Shown here one piece after another: positions 47,424-55,651 of a stretch of DNA of 64,000 nucleotides. Within the stretch, counting starts at the first letter, position 1. Each line of letters starts with the position of its first letter. The notes beneath the pieces were generated by a model. The model did not search any database. It saw only the letters and a list, made by a program, of their open reading frames with translations, and was not told the origin of the DNA. Origin of the DNA: a virus; the IMG/VR virus record IMGVR_UViG_3300031964_000019, positions 1 through 64,000 of that record; one strand, 5' to 3'. Both the position numbers and the translations under genes were made by a program.

Positions 47424-47915
47424 ATGAGCAAGACCGTCATTCTACTGCGACCTTTTACGTTCTCGTACCCCTCGACGGGCGGCGAAAACCACCGTCTCCC
47501 GCGTGAGCAGAAGTTCGCACCGCTGCGGGACAAGGAAACCGGCGGCTGGCTTCCGACCGAGCAGGAGCTGCCCGACGAGGTCGCGGAGCATTCGTTCATC
47601 AGTGAGCACTTCGCGGACGGCTGCATCGAGCGGCCGGAAGTGACCAAGGCTCGCATCGAGGCGGCGCAGGCCAAAGTGACCAAGGAGAAGGAGGACAACG
47701 CGCGCGAGCTCAAGAAGGCGGAGGATGCCTTGAAGCGGGCCAGCGGCTCACATGCGGTCCACAAGATCACGGAGGCCAAGGTGGAGCAGCAACTCAACAC
47801 GCCGGTCAACGAGATTGGCGCGAAGCAAGGCGCGGATATCGACAAGCCGGTCGACGACAAGGATTTGCAAGCGGCGCTGAATACGCCGGTCAATAAGCTG
47901 GCCGGTAAGAAGTAA
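47424..47915 (+). CDS. Head-region protein with internal duplication (163 aa)
   Basis: N-terminal beta part (ILLRPFTFSYPSTGGENHRL), coiled coil (about 75-105), then a duplicated motif QQLNTPVNEIGAK and AALNTPVNKLAGK. Similar small proteins occur after capsid genes in phages; function unknown. Confidence 0.55.
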   Translation: MSKTVILLRPFTFSYPSTGGENHRLPREQKFAPLRDKETGGWLPTEQELPDEVAEHSFISEHFADGCIERPEVTKARIEAAQAKVTKEKEDNARELKKAEDALKRASGSHAVHKITEAKVEQQLNTPVNEIGAKQGADIDKPVDDKDLQAALNTPVNKLAGKK

Positions 47916-47918
47916 CCC

Positions 47919-48392
47919 GTGACGCCCACACTGTTTCGTCAGGTCTTTCGCGAATTCGCTGAACCTGACACGTCGCCCGATGACGCCATCAACTTCTTCA
48001 TCGGGCTGGCGCAGAATTTTCTGAATGGCTCGACCTCCAGTGTGGGTCAGCGCTGGGACCCGACTTCGCTCGACTACGGCATCGGGCTGTTCACTGCGCA
48101 CCATCTGGCGTTGAGTCAGCGGGCTGTGGCCACCGCGTCGGCTGGTGGCATTCCGGGCGATGTCAGAGGGCCTGCGACCGCGAAGTCGGTTGATAAAGTA
48201 TCCCAGTCGTTCGATACGAAAAGCGTTACCTGGGAGAACGAAGCGTTTTGGTCAATGACGACCTACGGAGTTAGGTTGATAGATTTGGCCAGAATGTTTG
48301 GCGCTGGCGGCGTCCAGTTGGGTGTCTGCGCCGGTGGCGAGCTGATCGGCGGCATCGGTCCTTATGGCTGGGGCCTGAATCTGGGCGGATGA
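47919..48392 (+). CDS. Head-tail adaptor (DUF4054)
   Basis: 157 aa, GTG start. DUF4054 pattern: FREFAEPDTSPDDAINFFIG, SLDYGIGLFTAHHLALSQRA, SVDKVSQSFDTKSVTWENEA, FWSMTTYGVRLIDLARMFGA. Forms the ring between portal and neck. Confidence 0.8.
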   Translation: MTPTLFRQVFREFAEPDTSPDDAINFFIGLAQNFLNGSTSSVGQRWDPTSLDYGIGLFTAHHLALSQRAVATASAGGIPGDVRGPATAKSVDKVSQSFDTKSVTWENEAFWSMTTYGVRLIDLARMFGAGGVQLGVCAGGELIGGIGPYGWGLNLGG

Positions 48393-48395
48393 GTC

Positions 48396-48992
48396 ATGGC
48401 CTCCCGCGTCGTTATCACCGCCGATAAAGTCAACGCGGTGATCGGCTCCATTACTAAGTTGGTCGGCAAGGAGGTGCTGGTCGGCATCCCCGAAGCCAAC
48501 GCCAGCCGACAAAACGATGACAGCAGCGGTCCGGTGAATAATGCGATGATCGGCTATCTCATGGAGAACGGCAGCCCCGCGCGCAACGTTCCGGCGCGTC
48601 CGTGGCTGGTCCCGGGAGTACGAGACTCGACGAGCCAGTGGTCGCCCCATCTCAAAGGCGCTGCCAATGCGGCGTTGGATGGGAACACTCAGCGGAGTGA
48701 TCAGGAGCTCGCGGCGTCCGGAGTGATCGCGGCGTCCGGCGTCAAACGCAAGATCAACAGCAACATTCCGCCGCCATTGAGCGCTGCGACGATCCGGGGG
48801 CGCAAGTACGGCCGTGACACGAAATCGCGTAGAGAGAACGAGGACCGGTATTTGAACATGATCCGCAGCCCTGCTAAAGGCGGCGCTGGGATGTCGCCGG
48901 GAGATGCGCAGAGCGCGGCAGGGATTGTGGCCCTCGTGAACACCGGAGAATTTCGCAACGCGGTGGACTCCGTCGTCCGCAAGAAGACGTGA
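48396..48992 (+). CDS. HK97 gp10-like neck/tail completion protein
   Basis: 198 aa. Contains VLVGIPEANASRQND, NNAMIGYLMENGSPARNVPA, RPWLVPGVRDSTSQW, the pattern of phage virion morphogenesis proteins of the gp10 type (names and roles vary). C-terminal GIVALVNTGEFRNAVDSVVR. Confidence 0.7.
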   Translation: MASRVVITADKVNAVIGSITKLVGKEVLVGIPEANASRQNDDSSGPVNNAMIGYLMENGSPARNVPARPWLVPGVRDSTSQWSPHLKGAANAALDGNTQRSDQELAASGVIAASGVKRKINSNIPPPLSAATIRGRKYGRDTKSRRENEDRYLNMIRSPAKGGAGMSPGDAQSAAGIVALVNTGEFRNAVDSVVRKKT

Positions 48993-48995
48993 CCC

Positions 48996-49370
48996 GTGCC
49001 ATTTCTTGACTGCTCAGACGTCCTGTTGGATCCGGACTTCTGTGACCCCACGCTCATCTGTCAACGTAACCCAGTCAGTGCAAATAACAACGGTCGTGGC
49101 GTATTCACAGGGACACAAACCCTTCCTTTCACCGGCGTCGTCACCTCCGACAAAGGTGAACTGCTCGCGCGCGGCATGGTCGGCGAGCACGCTACAGGTG
49201 CGATCTCCATCATCACACGCTTCACGCTGATCGATGCCGGCACCGGCATGACGGCTGACATCGTGCAGTGGAATGGCAAGCAGTACACGGTGACCAAGGT
49301 CAACGACTACTCGACCTACGGCATCGGCTTCATTGAGGCGATTGCCGAACTCATTCCCTTAGCCGGCTAG
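48996..49370 (+). CDS. Head closure/neck protein
   Basis: 124 aa, GTG start. Beta-rich (TGVVTSDKGELLARGMVGEH, TGAISIITRFTLIDAGTGMT, VQWNGKQYTVTKVNDYSTYG), matching head-closure proteins by size, fold type and place between gp10-like and tail terminator genes. Confidence 0.7.
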   Translation: MPFLDCSDVLLDPDFCDPTLICQRNPVSANNNGRGVFTGTQTLPFTGVVTSDKGELLARGMVGEHATGAISIITRFTLIDAGTGMTADIVQWNGKQYTVTKVNDYSTYGIGFIEAIAELIPLAG

Positions 49371-49374
49371 GCCC

Positions 49375-50637
49375 GTGTCCAACACCACGATCACCCCTTC
49401 AGCCGGATTGGTTCGGCTGACGACGGACCTTGCGCCGTTGATCGTGGTTGGCAGCGTGACGCTATCCGGCGTGGCGCCCGCCATCATCCGCGGGACCGTG
49501 ATCACCCCCAGTGTGGTCGCGGCGACATTGGCCGGTGTGGCGCCATCGGTTACGAAGCCGACCGTCACGGCCATCGCGCCGACGGCTGGATCCGTCTCGC
49601 TGAGTGGCGTCTCGCCCGCACTCCTGCTGACCAGCCTGATCACGCCGTCAGTCGGCACCGTCACGCTGAGTTCGGCGGCCGGGGTGATGAGCCTGGGCGT
49701 GTCGCCGCTGGCAGGCGCGCTGACTGTTGCTGGTGTGGCCCCGACCGAGGCCCGCGGAACCGTTATCGCGCCGTCGGTGGGAGCGCTGGCGCTCGCTGCA
49801 GCCGCGCCGACTCTGATCATCGGCACTGTCATTGCTCCCGCCGTCGGGGCGGCGACGCTCACCGGCGCAGCGCCTGCCGAGGCGCGCGGCACGGTCATCG
49901 CGCCTGCTGTCGGGACCGTTTCGTTGGCGGGTATCGCCCCGACGATGGCGCTCGCCATGGCGCCGGGTGTCGGGACACTGGCATTGACGGGCTCGACGCC
50001 GTCGCTGTCGATGGGTGCTGGCAGTTACACCATCACGCCCAACACGGGCGCGCTTGCGCTGACTGGGTCTGCGGCAGCGATGGGACTCGGCATTGCGCCC
50101 CTCATCGGCACGGTTGCCTTTGCGGGCGTGGCGCCGACCCGGATTCAGGCGGCCGTCCTGTCGCCGACGGTGGGCTCTATATCGTTCGCGGGCGCTGCGC
50201 CGACAACTGGCCTAGCCATCGCCCCCGGTGTCGCGCAGATCGCCCTCAGTGGCGTGTCTCCGGGGCTCGGGCGCGGGACCGTCATTGCTCCCAACGTCGG
50301 AGGAGTCAGCCTCTCGGGGACTGCCCCCGGCGTTGTTCAGGCCGATTTGATCGCTCCGTCGACCGGCTCGGTCGCCATTACCGGCGCGCCACCCACGCTG
50401 GCCGGTGCGATCACGTTGATCACGCCCGCGAGCGCAGCCTTAACGCTGGTGGGAACTGTCCCGAATGCGGCGGCGGTGGCGACAATACCGGCTGGCGCCG
50501 TTGCGTTGGGCTCGCTGGCGCCTGTGGTGCGAATCACCTATGCCGCCGGGCCGCTCTATCTCTTGCCGGCACCGGCCTCGATCCCGATGCCATCGCCCGG
50601 TTACTACTACCTGCTGCCCGCAAAGGATGCCGCGTGA
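49375..50637 (+). CDS. Long repeat protein B (420 aa)
   Basis: GTG start. About 17 copies of the 21-22-residue repeat, clearer here than elsewhere: GTVIAPAVGAATLTGAAPAE, GTVIAPAVGTVSLAGIAPTM, GTVITPSVVAATLAGVAPSV. Opens MSNTTITPSAGLVRLTT like protein A; ends with a Pro/Tyr tail (MPSPGYYYLLPAKDAA). Sits between head closure and tail terminator and overlaps the latter by GTGA, so it is expressed with structural genes. Probably a neck, whisker or decoration protein. Confidence 0.65.
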   Translation: MSNTTITPSAGLVRLTTDLAPLIVVGSVTLSGVAPAIIRGTVITPSVVAATLAGVAPSVTKPTVTAIAPTAGSVSLSGVSPALLLTSLITPSVGTVTLSSAAGVMSLGVSPLAGALTVAGVAPTEARGTVIAPSVGALALAAAAPTLIIGTVIAPAVGAATLTGAAPAEARGTVIAPAVGTVSLAGIAPTMALAMAPGVGTLALTGSTPSLSMGAGSYTITPNTGALALTGSAAAMGLGIAPLIGTVAFAGVAPTRIQAAVLSPTVGSISFAGAAPTTGLAIAPGVAQIALSGVSPGLGRGTVIAPNVGGVSLSGTAPGVVQADLIAPSTGSVAITGAPPTLAGAITLITPASAALTLVGTVPNAAAVATIPAGAVALGSLAPVVRITYAAGPLYLLPAPASIPMPSPGYYYLLPAKDAA

Positions 50638-51221
50638 CCGCGTTCGTGGTTCCAACAGCGCCGGTCGAGGATGACGCCCTTGACGATGTCCTGCAGGCCA
50701 TGGTCGTGGGCATCACCGGTCTCGAGGCGGACCTCGTGCGACCGCGCTGGCAGGTCGTGACGCCGAAGCAGCCGGAGCCGGGGACCAACTGGTGCTCCAT
50801 CGGCGTCATCTCATCTACCGCTGACACGTTCGCAGTCATGCAGCACATCGCGGGAGTCTCGATCACCGAGCCGGCTGGGGATTTGTCGCAGCGCCACGAG
50901 GCGCTCGAGGTGCTGGTGAGCTTCTACGGCCCCAACGCGAAAGGGAACCTCGGCGTTCTGCGCGACGGCCTCGGCGTCTCTCAGAACCTCGAAGCGGCCA
51001 AGGCCTCCGGACTGTACTTCACCGGCACGATGGAGCCTGGCCGCGCCGCACCGGAGTTCATAAACCAACAGTGGGTGCGGCGGTGGGACTCGTCCCTGAC
51101 GTTCCGCCGCATGGTCGCGCGCGCGTACCTCATCAACAACATCCTCTCGGCCGAAGTCGACCTGTTTGATGGCGATGGCCATATCTACGACGTGATCGAA
51201 GCGCCGCCCGCCGGGCGCTGA
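50634..51221 (+). CDS. Tail terminator
   Basis: 195 aa, GTG start overlapping the upstream stop. LIC_12616-like neck/tail terminator pattern: LQAMVVGITGLEADLVRPRW, CSIGVISSTADTFAVMQHIA, RHEALEVLVSFYGPNAKGNL and WVRRWDSSLTFRRMVARAYL. Caps the tail tube and sheath at the neck. Confidence 0.75.
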   Translation: MTAFVVPTAPVEDDALDDVLQAMVVGITGLEADLVRPRWQVVTPKQPEPGTNWCSIGVISSTADTFAVMQHIAGVSITEPAGDLSQRHEALEVLVSFYGPNAKGNLGVLRDGLGVSQNLEAAKASGLYFTGTMEPGRAAPEFINQQWVRRWDSSLTFRRMVARAYLINNILSAEVDLFDGDGHIYDVIEAPPAGR

Positions 51222-51249
51222 CACAGCCTCTCCTCGCCCGAACTCACGA

Positions 51250-51274
51250 ACCCCGCCCAGTGCGGGGTTTTTTA
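51250..51274 (+). terminator. Rho-independent terminator before the sheath gene
   Basis: CCCCGC-CCAGT-GCGGGG then six T; the downstream leader is the same type as that of the capsid gene. Confidence 0.9.
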
Positions 51275-51300
51275 TTGCCCGAAATTTGAGGTACCCCGAC

Positions 51301-52782
51301 ATGACAGGCCTGTCCGTCAACGACGTCGTCACTGTTCAGATCCAGATGTCGCCTGTCGCGGCGGCGACTCGCAACTTCGGCAGCCTGCTCATCGTCGGTG
51401 ATTCGGATGTGATCGACACGAATCAGCGCTATCGGCTCTACACCTCGATTCAGGGCATTTCGACGGACTTCGGCACGTCGGCGCCGGAATACCAGGCGGC
51501 ACTGCTGTTCTTCAGCCAGTCTCCGCAACCCTCGCAGTGTTACGTCGGACGTTGGGCCGCATCCGCCACTCGAGGGCGCGTCACCGGCTCGCCGCTGAGC
51601 GCCTCGCAGCAAGGCATCGGCAACTTCACCGGCATCCTAAACGGCGGTGTCAACTTCACCGTCGACGGCAACGCCAAGAATCTGACGGGCCTCAACTTCT
51701 CTGCGCAGACCAATCTGAATGGGGTTGCCTCTGTTATCCAGTCCGCCTTCGCCGGTTCGGCGACGGTCGTCTGGAATGCGACCTACGGTTACTTCCAGAT
51801 CAAGAGCGCGACGACCGGCTCGTCTTCGGCAGTGTCGTTTGCCACGACCGGAACCGGCACGGATGTCTCCGCGCTCCTAGGCCTGCAGTCCACCCAGGGC
51901 GGCACCAGTGTCAACGGAATCTTCGCCGAGACCATCGAAACCTGCGTCAGCACCTTCCTCAGCCTGACGAATGCGTGGTACGGCCTGCAGATCGCGGCCG
52001 CTACGGGAATCGCCGACTCCGACTACGTGCAGACAGCGAGTCTCATCGAGGCCGCGTCCCCGTCACATATCTTCGGCGTTACGACGCAGGAGACTGCGGC
52101 GCTTCTGTCGACCAGCACGACAGACCTCGCGGCGCTTCTTCAGGCTGGCGGGTACACGCGTACGTTCTGCCAATATTCCAGCAGCAATCCGTACGCCTCG
52201 ACCTCCATCTTCGGGCGCGCCTTCTCGGTCAACTTCAATGCGTCCAACACGACCATCACGCTGAAGTTCAAGCAGGAGCCGACCATCGCGGGAGAGGTGC
52301 TCAGCGAGACCGCCGCGGCCGTCCTGACCGCGAAGAATTGCAACGTCTTCGTCGCATACAACAACAACACGTTCATCATCCAGCAGGGAACGATGGCGAA
52401 CGGCTTCTTCTTCGACGAGATCCACGGCACCGACTGGCTGCAGAATCAGATGCAGACGGACGTCTATAACCTTCTCTATACCTCGACGACCAAGATTCCC
52501 CAGACCGACGCGGGCATCAATCAGATCGCGACCCAGGTCACGCAAGACTGCCAGCTTGGAGTCAACAACGGACTCATCGCGCCGGGGCCGTGGAACGGTC
52601 CAGCCGTGGGGGCCATCGTACCCGGTCAGTACCTGACGACAGGGTACTACGTCTACCAACCGCCTATCGCGAGTCAGAATCAGACCGCGCGCGTCGCTCG
52701 CATTGCGCCTCCCATTCAGTGTGCCATCAACCTCGCGGGAGCAGTCCACTTCGCGGGCGTCATCGTAAACGTCAACCGCTAG
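51301..52782 (+). CDS. Tail sheath (DUF3383)
   Basis: 493 aa contractile sheath subunit. DUF3383 features: VNDVVTVQIQMSPVAAATRN, FGSLLIVGDSDVI, FGTSAPEYQAALLFFSQSPQ, PSQCYVGRWA, then NVFVAYNNNTFIIQQGTMAN, FFFDEIHGTDWLQNQMQTDV and QCAINLAGAVHFAGVIVNVN at the end. Defines the phage as a myovirus. Confidence 0.95.
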   Translation: MTGLSVNDVVTVQIQMSPVAAATRNFGSLLIVGDSDVIDTNQRYRLYTSIQGISTDFGTSAPEYQAALLFFSQSPQPSQCYVGRWAASATRGRVTGSPLSASQQGIGNFTGILNGGVNFTVDGNAKNLTGLNFSAQTNLNGVASVIQSAFAGSATVVWNATYGYFQIKSATTGSSSAVSFATTGTGTDVSALLGLQSTQGGTSVNGIFAETIETCVSTFLSLTNAWYGLQIAAATGIADSDYVQTASLIEAASPSHIFGVTTQETAALLSTSTTDLAALLQAGGYTRTFCQYSSSNPYASTSIFGRAFSVNFNASNTTITLKFKQEPTIAGEVLSETAAAVLTAKNCNVFVAYNNNTFIIQQGTMANGFFFDEIHGTDWLQNQMQTDVYNLLYTSTTKIPQTDAGINQIATQVTQDCQLGVNNGLIAPGPWNGPAVGAIVPGQYLTTGYYVYQPPIASQNQTARVARIAPPIQCAINLAGAVHFAGVIVNVNR

Positions 52783-52795
52783 AGGAGCGACTCCC

Positions 52796-53245
52796 ATTAG
52801 CACGTATTCCTTTCTCGATGTTGTAGCAACCATTTCCGGCCCCACCGGCTCGTGCAACCTCGCAAAAGATGCTGGCGCAGCTCCCGAGGGCATTACCTTC
52901 GAGCCAGCCGGCGATAAAAACACCATGACCATTGGCGCGGGTGGCGCGGTTCAACACTCTTTGCACGCGGACAAGTCCGGTCACTGCACGGTGCGATTGC
53001 TCAAAACATCGCCCATCAATGCGGTGCTCCAAGCTATGTACGACGTGCAGACCAGCTCCGCGGCACTTCACGGTCAGAACACCATCATGTGCCAGCAGAA
53101 GGCCTCCGGGGATGTGATCACCGCCCGGCAGGTCGCCTTCAAACGCAATTCGGCCGCCAACTACCAGGTCGAGGCCGGGGTGATGGAGTGGCAGTTTGAT
53201 GTGGGGCAGTTCGATAAGGTCTTGGGGACCTATCCGACAAGTTAG
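52796..53245 (+). CDS. Tail tube (DUF3277), apparent ATT start
   Basis: 149 aa. The conserved DUF3277 N-terminus is present as STYSFLDVVATISGPTGSCN, then PEGITFEPAGDKNTMTIGAG, HCTVRLLKTSPINAVLQAMY, SSAALHGQNTIMCQQKASGD and VMEWQFDVGQFDKVLGTY. The only codon available at the expected start is ATT 52796, eight bases after AGAGGAG; the frame has a TAA at 52766 and no ATG/GTG/TTG in between. The first ATG (52925) would remove 43 conserved residues. Confidence 0.85.
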   Translation: MSTYSFLDVVATISGPTGSCNLAKDAGAAPEGITFEPAGDKNTMTIGAGGAVQHSLHADKSGHCTVRLLKTSPINAVLQAMYDVQTSSAALHGQNTIMCQQKASGDVITARQVAFKRNSAANYQVEAGVMEWQFDVGQFDKVLGTYPTS

Positions 53246-53286
53246 AAGAAACATAAACCAAATGAATCAAACCGGGAAATACCACT

Positions 53287-53805
53287 ATGGAATTCGAGCT
53301 TCATGATCGAAAGTTTCGCGTAAAGAAACTGTCGGCGTTCGGACAACTGCATCTATCGCGCCGGGTGGCGCCGTTACTGCCACCACTCGCTCCGCTGATC
53401 GTCAAGATCACCCAGAAGGCGCGGGAGGAACGTGAGAAAGGAGAGGACGGCCCAGCCGGTTCTTTACTGTCCACGGACGTGCTGGCCTTGGCCGAGCTCG
53501 CGCTGCCCTTTGCAGAGGCGCTCGCCTCAATGAGTGACGAGGACGCGGAGCGGGTGTTCACCATGACACTGACCTGCGTCGAGGTGCTCACCGATCCAGG
53601 TCACAACGTCTGGATGCCACTGTGGCTGGCTGGGGGCAAGGCGCCAATGGTGATGGAGCTTGATGACGCCGCGGCACTTCTGCCCATCGTCGTGCGCGTG
53701 ATTGTCCACAACCTCGGAAATTTTATGGACACACTTCTTACACGCCGCGAGGAAGTGGGGCCTGCATCGATTGGCGGCATCTCCCCGGCGAGGAAGACTG
53801 GCTGA
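53287..53805 (+). CDS. Tail assembly chaperone, short form
   Basis: 172 aa. Starts MEFELHDRKFRVKKLSAFGQ, then VAPLLPPLAPLIVKITQKAR and FAEALASMSDEDAERVFTMT, typical of chaperones encoded between tube and tape measure. A slippery site near the end permits a longer form. Binds the tape measure during tail assembly; absent from the virion. Confidence 0.85.
   Translation: MEFELHDRKFRVKKLSAFGQLHLSRRVAPLLPPLAPLIVKITQKAREEREKGEDGPAGSLLSTDVLALAELALPFAEALASMSDEDAERVFTMTLTCVEVLTDPGHNVWMPLWLAGGKAPMVMELDDAAALLPIVVRVIVHNLGNFMDTLLTRREEVGPASIGGISPARKTG
53718..53724 (+). promoter_or_regulatory. -1 frameshift slippery site A AAT TTT
   Basis: In the chaperone frame the codons are GGA AAT TTT, giving the X XXY YYZ heptamer A-AAT-TTT. 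After a -1 slip the frame runs without stop through 53966, adding about 80 codons. Confidence 0.65.
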
Positions 53806-53966
53806 TGATCCCGGTGCTTTCAACGCCACCGCTGTGTCGTCTGAAGGAACTCCAGGACGGCACCTATGATCTCGCGGATGTGGCGCTGATGATCGACGCG
53901 CTGATGGTCAAGGCCGATAACGAGGCCATCATGGAGAACATTCGCGCGGGGCAGCGTGGCAACTGA
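53724..53966 (+). CDS. Tail assembly chaperone frameshift extension
   Basis: The -1 frame after the slippery site reads ...CIDWRHLPGEEDWLMIPVLS and DGTYDLADVALMIDALMVKA, DNEAIMENIRAGQRGN, matching the second domain of myovirus chaperones (recollection). It also contains an ATG at 53805 (TGATG overlap) giving a 53-aa separate ORF. The DWRHLP.EEDWLMIPV part lies before that ATG, so fusion by frameshift explains the coding better. Fused product about 226 aa. Confidence 0.75.
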   Translation, partial: YGHTSYTPRGSGACIDWRHLPGEEDWLMIPVLSTPPLCRLKELQDGTYDLADVALMIDALMVKADNEAIMENIRAGQRGN

Positions 53967-55650
53967 GACCATCCGAGAATTTCTCGTGTCGCTGGGCTTC
54001 GTCAGCGACGAACCGGCACTGAAGAAGTTCGAGCAGGGAATCAGTAACGCGACCAAGGCCGTGTTTGCCTTGGCGACTGCGATCGAAACCACGGCGGTAG
54101 CGGTCGCGGCAGGCGTCGCCAGATTAGCCAGCAATCTGGAGACCCTGTATTTCGCAGCTCAGCGCACCGGCTCGTCGGCCACGCAGCTCAAGGCGCTTGA
54201 CGTGGCTGCGCGTAGCTTGGGAGCGCAGGCTGGCGAAGCACAGGCGGCTGTCGAGGGATTGGCGACCGCGCTGCGGACCAACCCGGGCAACGTCGGAGTT
54301 CTGACGGGCCTTCTCGGGCGCTTCGGGATGACGGCGCAGAAGAATGCCAACGGCACGATCAATGCGGCGGATGCGCTGATCAAGTTGTCTCAAGCTTTCA
54401 AAAGCATGGGGCCTCAAGCGTATTTTCAGGCGGCCCAGTTCGCGCAACAGCTGGGAATTTCAGAGCAGACGCTGTATCAGCTGACGAGCGGTGATCTGGT
54501 TGGAAAGTATAGAACGGAACTTGAGAGGCTCGGCACTGACGGATTCGATAAGGCGGCCGAAAACTCGCACAACTTCATGGATCAGTTGCGAGACTTCGGT
54601 GCGCAACTGGAACTGTTTGGGGCACGCGTCGAGAGTGTTCTCACCAGTAAACTCATCGGCAACCTGCAAAAAGCATCCGATTGGTTAGTCACCAACGGGC
54701 CGGCCCTGGCGAAAACCGTGTCCGATGCGGCGGCCCAGATCATTCAGGCCGCCCAATGGATCGGTGACAAGGTCGCGTGGCTCGTCGGAAAGCTCAAAGA
54801 ATGGAACGAGGAGACCGGTGGCCTCTCCACCAAGCTCCTCGCGCTGGCTGTATTGCTGAAGGTCAGCGGTGCCGGATCGATCATCGGTGGCGTCTTGTCA
54901 CTCGCCGGCGCATTTGTGAGGCTCGCCGCCGCTATGGCTGGCGTCAATGCTGCTGGCTCAGCCGGAGTGCTGGCAAGACTTCTGGGGCCGGTTGGCGCCG
55001 GTGTCGCAGCAGGGTGGGCGCTGGACAAGTATTTTCCTAACAACTGGCTGGCTCAAGCCGGCAGAAAGTTAGGCGGTGACTGGTACGACGCTCTGCATCC
55101 TTACGGTGACAGCCTCGGCTTGCGTCTGAATAACCCCGGCAACCTCGAATTCCGCAATCAAGCTTATGCCATCCCTGGCGGTCCCGGAGGACGCTGGGCG
55201 AATTTTGCCAGTCCGGGCGAAGGACTTTTTGCACTCGGCAGGCAGTTGGAAATGTACGGCATGCGCGGCATCAACAGCGTGCAATCTATCGTAAGCAAGT
55301 GGGCACCTCCTGGCGAAAACAACACCGCCGGCTATATCCGCGATGTCATGAAGCGCACGGGCTACTCTGCCGATCAAGCGCTTAACTTGCAGGACCCCGC
55401 AGTGTTGTCCAACCTTATGAATGCTGTGATCTGGCACGAGCAGGGCAAGAATCCTTATCAGGCTGGCCTTGTTTCAGGAAAAGCCGGCGAGGCTATCGAC
55501 TACGTTCGCGGCACCACTGTGGTTTCTCCGCAGACGACGATTCACGTGAACGGCGCGGGCGATCCGAGCGCGGTCGCCAAGCGAGTGGCCGACCAGCAGC
55601 GTCAGGTGAACGCCGACCTCACGCGCAACTTCGTCACGCCGGTGCAGTGA
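53956..55650 (+). CDS. Tape measure protein, short, with C-terminal peptidoglycan hydrolase-like domain
   Basis: 564 aa, GTG start. N-terminal helical part with ETIREFLVSLGFVSDEPALK and AQRTGSSATQLKALDVAARS; hydrophobic middle (KLLALAVLLKVSGAGSIIGG, LARLLGPVGAGVAAGWALD). C-terminal domain about 390-520: GLRLNNPGNLEFRNQ, RWANFASPGEGLFALGRQLE, SIVSKWAPPGENNTAGYIRD, as in structural lytic proteins (P5-like). The tail should be short (roughly 1.5 angstrom per residue gives about 80 nm at most). Fuses length control with cell-wall entry. Confidence 0.85.
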   Translation: MATETIREFLVSLGFVSDEPALKKFEQGISNATKAVFALATAIETTAVAVAAGVARLASNLETLYFAAQRTGSSATQLKALDVAARSLGAQAGEAQAAVEGLATALRTNPGNVGVLTGLLGRFGMTAQKNANGTINAADALIKLSQAFKSMGPQAYFQAAQFAQQLGISEQTLYQLTSGDLVGKYRTELERLGTDGFDKAAENSHNFMDQLRDFGAQLELFGARVESVLTSKLIGNLQKASDWLVTNGPALAKTVSDAAAQIIQAAQWIGDKVAWLVGKLKEWNEETGGLSTKLLALAVLLKVSGAGSIIGGVLSLAGAFVRLAAAMAGVNAAGSAGVLARLLGPVGAGVAAGWALDKYFPNNWLAQAGRKLGGDWYDALHPYGDSLGLRLNNPGNLEFRNQAYAIPGGPGGRWANFASPGEGLFALGRQLEMYGMRGINSVQSIVSKWAPPGENNTAGYIRDVMKRTGYSADQALNLQDPAVLSNLMNAVIWHEQGKNPYQAGLVSGKAGEAIDYVRGTTVVSPQTTIHVNGAGDPSAVAKRVADQQRQVNADLTRNFVTPVQ

Positions 55651-55651
55651 G

